DNA of 21,492 nt, from positions 1 through 21,492 of IMG/VR virus record IMGVR_UViG_3300020182_002301; one strand, written 5' to 3'. This DNA is from a virus. Both the position numbers and the translations under genes were made by a program. The notes below the pieces were generated by a model. The model worked only from the letters and a program-made list of their open reading frames with translations, did no database searches and was not told where the DNA came from. Of this stretch, positions 13,546 through 19,413 are shown piece after piece (positions within the stretch are counted from its first letter, which is position 1; every line of letters begins with the position of its first letter).

Positions 13546-13575
13546 GGGAGCCTTCACGGGCTCCCTTTTAATTTT
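13546..13575 (+). terminator. Rho-independent terminator after the M42 peptidase
   Basis: Stem GGGAGCC (13546-13552) and GGCTCCC (13559-13565), 6-base loop TTCACG, then TTTTAATTTT. Same stem as the terminator at 4662-4690. Confidence 0.85.
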
Positions 13576-13581
13576 AACCGT

Positions 13582-14034
13582 ATGAAGTTTTACAAACTTA
13601 CCGATCCAGCTGGTTTTGAATTGGCACAGTATGTCAAGGAATACCTAAAAAAGCACGAAGGACATGACGTCAAAATCTATTTAGGTTGCGATAGTCAGAA
13701 TAAACAAATGACAACATATGCTACCACTATCGTATTCCACGTAGAATCTGCAGGATGCCACGTCATTTACAAAAAAAGTAGAGTTGATAAGATTAACGAC
13801 ATGTGGACGCGTCTCTGGGGTGAAGTCGAGAGATCAGTCGAAGTGGCATTGTATCTCCGCGAAAATGGAATCGAAATCAACACAATCGACCTTGACTACA
13901 ACATAGACCCTTCACACCAATCGAATAAATTGGTAAAAGCTGCCGTAGGATATGTTGAATCTCTTGGTATTCAGGCTAGGGTAAAACCAGATCTTTTACC
14001 AGCAGTATATGCTGCTGACGACATTGTAAACTAA
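13582..14034 (+). CDS. DUF458/YkuK-like RNase H-fold protein
   Basis: The 150-residue protein fits the DUF458 family (B. subtilis YkuK type), predicted to have an RNase H-like fold. Characteristic pieces are KIYLGCDSQNK (31-41) with the first acidic residue, TTYATTIVFH (44-53), MWTRLWGEVERSVE (74-87), IDLDYN (102-107) and the C-terminal VKPDLLPAVYAADDIV (134-149). The acidic residues Asp37, Glu81, Asp103/Asp105 and Asp146/147 could form a metal site for nucleic-acid cleavage. Cellular function is unknown in any organism I can name. It begins 7 bases after a terminator, so it may depend on read-through or a weak promoter not identified. Confidence 0.8.
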   Translation: MKFYKLTDPAGFELAQYVKEYLKKHEGHDVKIYLGCDSQNKQMTTYATTIVFHVESAGCHVIYKKSRVDKINDMWTRLWGEVERSVEVALYLRENGIEINTIDLDYNIDPSHQSNKLVKAAVGYVESLGIQARVKPDLLPAVYAADDIVN

Positions 14035-14094
14035 AATGAACCAGCGCATATAAGATTTATCGAATAAATAGAAAAAGAATAACAATACAAAAAT

Positions 14095-16107
14095 ATGTCA
14101 GTAGCAGACGGATACGAAAGCGAAAAAGGTCGCAGAAAAAAGTTCAAGACTAACACTCCATTCCTAGACGAATATGGTGAAGACTTGACTAGATTAGCGG
14201 CTGAAGGAAAGCTAGACCCTATTATCGGCAGGGATAAGGAGATTTATCGAATCTGCCAAATCTTGGCACGCCGCAAGAAAAACAACCCAATTATCCTTGG
14301 AGATCCAGGTGTTGGTAAAACTGCAATTGTTGAGGCAATCGCACAGAGAATTGTTAGCAAAAAGGTAGCACGTGTACTCTTAAACAAGAGAATCGTTTCT
14401 ATCAATATGACTACAATTGTCGCAGGTACCAAATATCGTGGAGAATTCGAAGAGAGAATGAAGCAAATCGTTGACGAACTAAAGTCAGTTGATAATGTTA
14501 TCGTTTTCATCGATGAGATCCATACAATTGTCGGTGCAGGTGGTGTTAGCGGAGCTCTTGATGCTTCGAACATCTTAAAGCCAGCCCTTGCAAGAGGACA
14601 GGTACAGTGTATTGGTGCTACTACACTTGATGAATATCGTGAGAATGTTGAAGATGATGGTGCATTAACCCGTCGTTTCCAAGAAATCTTTATCGATCCA
14701 CCATCAATTGAAGATACTATTGAGATTCTTAAGAGAATTAAAGGCCAATACGAAGAGCATCATGCAGTAGAGTATACTGAAGAAGCACTTGAAGCTTGTG
14801 TAAAAATGAGCGAACGCTACATTAAATCAAGAGAATTGCCAGATAAAGCAATTGACCTAATGGACGAGGCTGGAGCACGTACTCACCTGCTTGAAGTTAA
14901 AGTGCCTGCTAAAATTAAGAACCTAGAAAAAGATGCTGAATTAATTCGTGTTAAAAAAGAGAATGCAGTCGCATCTCAGGATTATGAATTAGCAGCGTCA
15001 CTTAGAGACGAACAGTTATCAATCGACCAAAAAGTTATTGATGAAACTCTTAAATGGGAAGAAAGTCTTAAGCAAACCAAAAGAATCGTAGGTATCGATG
15101 ATATTGCTGAAACCATCTCAAATCAAACTGGAATTCCAGTGAAGAGATTAGGGGTTGATGATAAGAAACTAATCATTCAAATGGCTGATGAATTAAAACA
15201 AAGAATCATTGGTCAAGATGAAGCAGTTGACGCGCTCGCAACAGTAATTAAAAGATCACGTACAGGCGTAAGCAGTCATAAAAAACCAGTCGGTTCATTT
15301 ATGTTCTTAGGTCCAACTGGAGTTGGTAAAACTGAGACTGTTAAGGCACTTGCTGAATATATGTTTGGCGATACTGATTCGATGATTCGTATCGATATGT
15401 CAGAGTACCAAGAGAAGTTTAACGTTTCTCGATTAGTTGGTTCGCCTCCAGGATATATTGGTCACGAAGATGGTGGTCAATTGACAGAGGCAGTTCGACG
15501 CAAGCCACACTCAGTTATCCTATTTGATGAGATTGAGAAGGCTCACCCTGATGTTTTTAATACTCTATTGCAAGTACTTGATGACGGTCGATTAACTGAT
15601 TCAGGAGGTCGTTTAGTTGACTTCACAAACTCAATCATTATTATGACTTCAAATGTAGGTGCTCGCAAACTTGCTGAATTCGGTACAGGAATTGGATTCC
15701 AAAGCGAAAGTACACTTGCACAAAAGAGCGGTAAAATTGAAGGCGTGATTAAGAAAGAATTAAAGAACAAATTTAGTCCAGAATTCTTGAATCGTCTAGA
15801 TGATATTATTCTATTCGATCACCTATCAAATGAAGATGTACTTTCAATCGTTGATATTGAATTAGGTCTCTTTAATGATAGAATGGCTGAAGAAGGATAT
15901 TCATTTAAATTCAATGCAGCTGCAAAACAATTTATCTGCAATGAAGGATACGACAAGGCGTTTGGAGCCCGTCCAATCAAGAGAGCAATTCAAAAGTACG
16001 TTGAAGATTTAGTAGCAGATGCTATTTTAACTGAACAAATTGAACCTAGAGAGAAGCCATATAATATCACAAAGCTGAAGTCTGAGGATAAACTAATCAT
16101 AAAATAA
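14095..16107 (+). CDS. ClpC/ClpA-type AAA+ unfoldase lacking the N domain
   Basis: A two-ring AAA+ unfoldase that should feed proteins into ClpP. AAA1 has Walker A GDPGVGKT (69-76), Walker B VIVFIDE (135-141) and Arg finger RRF (193-195). A short linker contains a UVR-like helix DYELAASLRDEQ (296-307), as in ClpC, not the long ClpB coiled coil. AAA2 has GPTGVGKT (405-412), VILFDE (474-479) and the sensor-2 GARPIKR near the C-terminus. GIGF (532-535) occupies the ClpP-docking loop, absent in ClpB. At 670 residues it lacks the usual N-terminal double Clp-N repeat (ClpC is about 800+), starting instead with a short basic tail, so substrate choice must differ from host ClpC. It precedes dCMP hydroxymethylase and ClpP. 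TATAAG at 14049-14054 is a possible -10. Confidence 0.93.
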   Translation: MSVADGYESEKGRRKKFKTNTPFLDEYGEDLTRLAAEGKLDPIIGRDKEIYRICQILARRKKNNPIILGDPGVGKTAIVEAIAQRIVSKKVARVLLNKRIVSINMTTIVAGTKYRGEFEERMKQIVDELKSVDNVIVFIDEIHTIVGAGGVSGALDASNILKPALARGQVQCIGATTLDEYRENVEDDGALTRRFQEIFIDPPSIEDTIEILKRIKGQYEEHHAVEYTEEALEACVKMSERYIKSRELPDKAIDLMDEAGARTHLLEVKVPAKIKNLEKDAELIRVKKENAVASQDYELAASLRDEQLSIDQKVIDETLKWEESLKQTKRIVGIDDIAETISNQTGIPVKRLGVDDKKLIIQMADELKQRIIGQDEAVDALATVIKRSRTGVSSHKKPVGSFMFLGPTGVGKTETVKALAEYMFGDTDSMIRIDMSEYQEKFNVSRLVGSPPGYIGHEDGGQLTEAVRRKPHSVILFDEIEKAHPDVFNTLLQVLDDGRLTDSGGRLVDFTNSIIIMTSNVGARKLAEFGTGIGFQSESTLAQKSGKIEGVIKKELKNKFSPEFLNRLDDIILFDHLSNEDVLSIVDIELGLFNDRMAEEGYSFKFNAAAKQFICNEGYDKAFGARPIKRAIQKYVEDLVADAILTEQIEPREKPYNITKLKSEDKLIIK

Positions 16108-16116
16108 TAATATAAT
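16087..16116 (+). promoter_or_regulatory. Promoter P6 of the dCMP hydroxymethylase gene
   Basis: GATAAA followed by C (16087-16093) and TATAAT (16111-16116), spacer 18, matching the AAAC-N17-TATAAT pattern. It overlaps the end of the ClpC gene and lies 17 bases before ATG 16134. Confidence 0.42.
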
Positions 16117-16133
16117 AGTAAAGTAATCTAAAT

Positions 16134-16982
16134 ATGAGTTTCTCACAAACATTTATAGATCTAATTGGCGAAATCAACACGTATGAGTCTGAGTCTTCTC
16201 CACGAGATTTAAAAGTAAAAGAAGCGCTTTTAGCTTCGTTCGATATCGATCCAACAAATCCAATCGCGGATTTTAAAGATCGTCCGTTCAACTTTAAGTA
16301 CTTTACTGGCGAATTGGCATGGTACCTACATCGCGATAAGAACATTGACTATATTAGTCACTTTTCTAGCTTTTGGAAAAACATCACCAATCCAGGTACT
16401 AATGAGATTAACTCAAACTATGGTAACTTAGTGTTTAATGAAGAGCAATTCGGTTGGGTTGTTGATTCTTTACGCAAAGACAAAGAGTCAAGACAGGCTG
16501 TAATGTTCTTTAATAGACCACAGTTCCAATTCGAAGACAATAAAGATTTTGTATGTACACTTTACGCAAACTTCTTTATTAGAAAGAATAAACTGTACAT
16601 GAAGATTCAAATGAGATCAAACGATATTTTCTTTGGTTTAACATTTGATGCGCCATTCTTTGCATTCCTTCATCAATCAGTTTACCATTCACTATTGAAG
16701 AATTACCCTGATCTAGAGTTAGGATATTACTTCCACTTTGTAGACAATATTCATTTTTACGAAAGACACTTCGATCTTGCAAGTGAGATTGTAGAGAATG
16801 GTGTAGGCAACGACTATTCATTAGTATTAAAAAAGCCTATGTTAGAATATGAAAACAATACACTAAGTCTAACCGATGCTGGTATTGAATTCCTACAAAG
16901 AGTTGATAATGCGATGGCCGCAGAAAAAAGAGGAGAACAAGTAGACTATAAACTAATTCTCAATGATTACTTTCAAATCTAA
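16134..16982 (+). CDS. Deoxycytidylate 5-hydroxymethylase (T4 gp42-like)
   Basis: A thymidylate-synthase-fold enzyme predicted to make 5-hydroxymethyl-dCMP for modified phage DNA. It follows T4 gp42 block by block: EINSNYG (91-97), SRQAVMFFNRPQFQF (119-133), NKDFVCT with catalytic Cys141, FIRKNKLYMKI (148-158), MRSND (160-164) and IHFYERHF (206-213). At the base-selector site, where thymidylate synthase has LPFN, this protein has LTFD (Asp172), the known switch from uracil to cytosine. The usual synthase C-terminal APVA is absent, as expected for a hydroxymethylase. At 282 residues it is somewhat longer than gp42 (246). It sits between ClpC and ClpP and has its own promoter-like site. A dUMP hydroxymethylase is the alternative, made less likely by Asp172. 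Confidence 0.83.
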   Translation: MSFSQTFIDLIGEINTYESESSPRDLKVKEALLASFDIDPTNPIADFKDRPFNFKYFTGELAWYLHRDKNIDYISHFSSFWKNITNPGTNEINSNYGNLVFNEEQFGWVVDSLRKDKESRQAVMFFNRPQFQFEDNKDFVCTLYANFFIRKNKLYMKIQMRSNDIFFGLTFDAPFFAFLHQSVYHSLLKNYPDLELGYYFHFVDNIHFYERHFDLASEIVENGVGNDYSLVLKKPMLEYENNTLSLTDAGIEFLQRVDNAMAAEKRGEQVDYKLILNDYFQI

Positions 16983-16983
16983 A

Positions 16984-17301
16984 ATGTCATACCTCGAAGA
17001 AAATAGAATCCCGACAATTTATGTCGATCCTCAGAAGTTCACTAAGCCTGACTTTGACCTGATGTTGATGTCTAAATACGATATCTTCTACCGTCGAATT
17101 GTTGAGTATGTGTTACACATCGTTGAGGGTGGAGATGAAGAGATGCTAGTAATCTTAGTTGACGACGAAGGAGTAGAATACGAAATGGTCTTACCAGAAG
17201 ACGGATTTTCAAAATCACTAACAAAAGCAAAAGAATACTTTGAATTAATAGAGGAATACGAAACATGCGACCTCATTAAACAGATTTTAAAGAACATATG
17301 A
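16984..17301 (+). CDS. Hypothetical acidic protein between hydroxymethylase and ClpP (105 aa)
   Basis: No family is recognised. The N-terminal half has mixed helices (MSYLEENRIPTIYVDP, then FDLMLMSKYDIFYRRIVEYVLHI), the middle an acidic strand pair (EEMLVILVDDEGVEYEMVL), and the end a helical SLTKAKEYFELIEEYETCDLIKQILKNI. An in-frame ATG at 16963 lies inside the hydroxymethylase gene; ATG 16984, one base after its stop, is preferred. The stop overlaps the ClpP start (ATGA), so it is co-translated with ClpP. An adaptor or regulator of the Clp protease is a reasonable hypothesis from position only. Confidence 0.65.
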   Translation: MSYLEENRIPTIYVDPQKFTKPDFDLMLMSKYDIFYRRIVEYVLHIVEGGDEEMLVILVDDEGVEYEMVLPEDGFSKSLTKAKEYFELIEEYETCDLIKQILKNI

Positions 17302-17981
17302 ACTACCTACCTAAAGATAAAGAATTTGAAAGATTCGCAAAGAGCGAATTTAATATTGGGTCAAGTACCGTAGATGCTTATAGCAAGCATATTCAAGGGT
17401 CAATGACTCCATATATTTTAGAGGAGAGAGAATTGAGAGCTACTCAAATGGACATCTTCTCAAGATTAATGATGGACCGTTTACTATGGGTAGCTGGTCC
17501 AGTAGACGACAGAATGAGCACAGTTGTACAAGCACAGTTGATGTTTCTAGACACTACGTCTACCGAAGATATAACAATGCATATTGATAGTCCGGGTGGT
17601 TCAGTTAAGTCGGGACTTTCAATGGTAGACGTTATGGAATACATTAAAGCCGATATTAGAACTATTAATACCGGAATGGCAGCTTCGATGGGTTCAGTCC
17701 TGCTTGGAGCTGGAACAAAAGGAAAACGTATGTCATTACGACATTCAAAAACTATGCTTCATCAATCTTCAGGCGGTTTTAGGGGTAACATCCAAGATGC
17801 TGAAATCGACTGGCAAGAATGGCAAAAAGTGAACCATGAATTATTTGTACTTCTAGGTTCATACTGTGATAAAGATCCAGAGCAAGTAAAAATAGATGCA
17901 ACCAGAGATTTTTGGTTATCTGCAGACGAGGCTTTAGATTATGGTATTATTGATGAAGTGATTAAAAACAAGAGAGCATAA
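17298..17981 (+). CDS. clpP: ClpP-type serine protease subunit
   Basis: Catalytic chamber subunit of an ATP-dependent protease. The Ser-His-Asp triad is complete: Ser130 in GMAASMGSVLLGAG, His155 in SKTMLHQSSGG and Asp204 in RDFWLSADEALDYGIID. IDSPGGSVKSGLSM (97-109) is the substrate-binding strand and glycine loop. The segment PYILEERELRATQMDIFSRLMMDR (38-61) resembles ClpP of Bacteroidota. At 227 residues it is full length with a propeptide-like N-terminus of about 35 residues. Close likeness to bacterial ClpP and the nearby ClpC-like unfoldase with a docking loop favour true regulated proteolysis over a capsid-maturation protease. Subunits might also mix with host ClpP. Confidence 0.92.
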   Translation: MNYLPKDKEFERFAKSEFNIGSSTVDAYSKHIQGSMTPYILEERELRATQMDIFSRLMMDRLLWVAGPVDDRMSTVVQAQLMFLDTTSTEDITMHIDSPGGSVKSGLSMVDVMEYIKADIRTINTGMAASMGSVLLGAGTKGKRMSLRHSKTMLHQSSGGFRGNIQDAEIDWQEWQKVNHELFVLLGSYCDKDPEQVKIDATRDFWLSADEALDYGIIDEVIKNKRA

Positions 17982-17983
17982 TC

Positions 17984-18292
17984 ATGAACAGAAGACAAAA
18001 AGAACGCGACATGTTTATCACACTGGTAAATAAACAACTTGAGCCGTTTAACGTAACTTATGAAGATGTGAAGTCAAACCCAGATTGGTATATGATGTAC
18101 CGCACGACTGAGGCAGCAGAGCAGGAGTTTATCGATTGGGGAACTGAACTTATTCGTAAAGAATTAAAGTTAAACAAAAACATGGCCAGAATGGAAATGA
18201 GCTGGTTCATTTTACAGTGGGGATTAACAACAGCAACAACTGAAAAAATCAAGCAGAAAGTAGCTAAGTCTACCAGGACAAAAAAGGCTTAA
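17984..18292 (+). CDS. Small basic-tailed hypothetical protein (102 aa)
   Basis: Begins MNRRQKERDMFITLVNKQLEPFNVTYEDVK, with a helical centre containing EQEFIDWGTELIRKEL and EMSWFILQWGL, and a Lys/Arg-rich C-terminal tail (KIKQKVAKSTRTKKA). No family is recognised. The tail suits contact with nucleic acid or an acidic surface. It starts 2 bases after the ClpP stop and so is likely co-expressed with it. As with the 16984 gene, a role as Clp adaptor or substrate is conceivable but unsupported. Confidence 0.6.
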   Translation: MNRRQKERDMFITLVNKQLEPFNVTYEDVKSNPDWYMMYRTTEAAEQEFIDWGTELIRKELKLNKNMARMEMSWFILQWGLTTATTEKIKQKVAKSTRTKKA

Positions 18293-18293
18293 T

Positions 18294-18650
18294 ATGGTTG
18301 ATGAACCAATTAGATTTGATACAACAAAAAGAGAGAAGACTGTAAAAGATCTTCCTACTAATCTAATTCGGAAATTTATAATTATTGAAAATAGAGACTC
18401 TAGAGGTAGGGTTTCTTTTCATCTTGCATTTAAGAAGAGTAGGCGTTCTAGACCTACAACCACACCAATACCAAAAAAATACAGAGTATTTGAATCTTTA
18501 ATTGAAGCAGAGTTAGCTATCTTTGAAATCGTAGATAGATACTTAAATGAGGGTCCAATTAGAGAACTTAGATTTATTGGTGATATTACATTTATCCAAA
18601 AAATTAAACATCTCTATAGAACCTTCCGAGGAACTAAATTGGATAAATAA
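18294..18650 (+). CDS. Basic hypothetical protein (118 aa)
   Basis: A Lys/Arg-rich protein with beta-like segments (KFIIIENRDSRGRVSFHLAFKK), a basic loop with RRSRPTTTPIPKKYR near residues 50-65, and a helical half (EAELAIFEIVDRYLNE, then FIQKIKHLYRTFRGTKLDK). No known motif is found. It lies one base after the preceding stop and is followed 3 bases later by the next gene, in a run leading to the fibre-type gene, so a virion or assembly role is possible. Confidence 0.58.
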   Translation: MVDEPIRFDTTKREKTVKDLPTNLIRKFIIIENRDSRGRVSFHLAFKKSRRSRPTTTPIPKKYRVFESLIEAELAIFEIVDRYLNEGPIRELRFIGDITFIQKIKHLYRTFRGTKLDK

Positions 18651-18653
18651 TCC

Positions 18654-19364
18654 ATGAGAAGCATACTTATAGTACCTTCCTGGGCAAATGAAGGCCCAGA
18701 AGACTTTGAATACAGAACATATCGAATGCTCTCACATGCTAATTCTCTCAGAGAAAAGTTAAAAAGTGGGAAGTTGTGGGATGCACTAATCGAAACAGAT
18801 GAAGTGCTTGACTTTCTGTATCACTATGACGCTGAGAAAATGATTGAACGAGATGTCTTCTCGTCAACCCAACTTACAAATGTTGATTGGGACAATATTG
18901 AATTAGTATACGAAACAGGATCTCAATTAGCAGACGAGAATCTTTTAGATGAACTAGTTGAACAGGCAATTGACATCTATGAAGTTTTACATTCTGAAAT
19001 CAGAGAACAATGGAGAATCCTAGATAGTGCAATGACTATCTCATACTCTGGAAATAGACCATATTTCGTAAATGATGGATTCGTGATCGTAACTACACCA
19101 GATAATATGGTACACTTATATTCTTTTAATAATCCATCGGTTAATTACCAGGCAGATTGGAAGAAGTTTAAGTTAGTACACATCTCAACTGAAAAATATA
19201 GCCCAGATGATGTCCTGTTACAAATCAGTGAGATTAAGGAGAAAGATGAAAATAAAATTGTATATAGAGTTAACCTAAAAAATACAATAAAACTTGAAGG
19301 AGGTCCAATAAATGTTATCTCGAGCAATGTTTTTATGCGCCTTCGAAAAGATTATGGATTTTAA
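18654..19364 (+). CDS. Hypothetical protein (236 aa) upstream of the fibre-type gene
   Basis: No family is recognised. The N-terminal half is helical and acidic (DFEYRTYRMLSHANSLREKLKSG, DALIETDEVLDFLYHYDAEKM, LLDELVEQAIDIYEVLHSEI). The C-terminal half turns beta-rich (AMTISYSGNRPYFVNDGFVIVTTPDNMVHLYSF onward to INVISSNVFMRLRKDYGF). It has no signal peptide or obvious catalytic motif. Its stop is 49 bases before the collagen-like gene, and late-promoter-like AT-rich sequence fills the gap. A structural or assembly function is a positional guess. Confidence 0.6.
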   Translation: MRSILIVPSWANEGPEDFEYRTYRMLSHANSLREKLKSGKLWDALIETDEVLDFLYHYDAEKMIERDVFSSTQLTNVDWDNIELVYETGSQLADENLLDELVEQAIDIYEVLHSEIREQWRILDSAMTISYSGNRPYFVNDGFVIVTTPDNMVHLYSFNNPSVNYQADWKKFKLVHISTEKYSPDDVLLQISEIKEKDENKIVYRVNLKNTIKLEGGPINVISSNVFMRLRKDYGF

Positions 19365-19371
19365 GACGATA

Positions 19372-19401
19372 TATAATACTGAAAAACTATACTTATAAAA
19401 A
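19372..19401 (+). promoter_or_regulatory. Possible promoter before the collagen-like gene
   Basis: TATAAT (19372-19377) lies here without an AAAC box at the spacing used elsewhere. A second string, TATAAAAATA (from 19394), lies 20 bases before the ATG and resembles the T4 late-promoter core TATAAATA. A late class for this structural gene is plausible but weakly supported. Confidence 0.3.
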
Positions 19402-19413
19402 TAAAGATAAGAA

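Noticed and set aside
14095-16107. ClpB disaggregase identity for the AAA+ protein
   Set aside because: The long ClpB coiled coil is absent, a short UVR-like linker is present instead, and the GIGF ClpP-docking loop is present.
17298-17981. Capsid (prohead) maturation protease identity for ClpP
   Set aside because: It is a full-length close relative of bacterial ClpP with a nearby ClpC-type partner, and no capsid or portal genes are adjacent.
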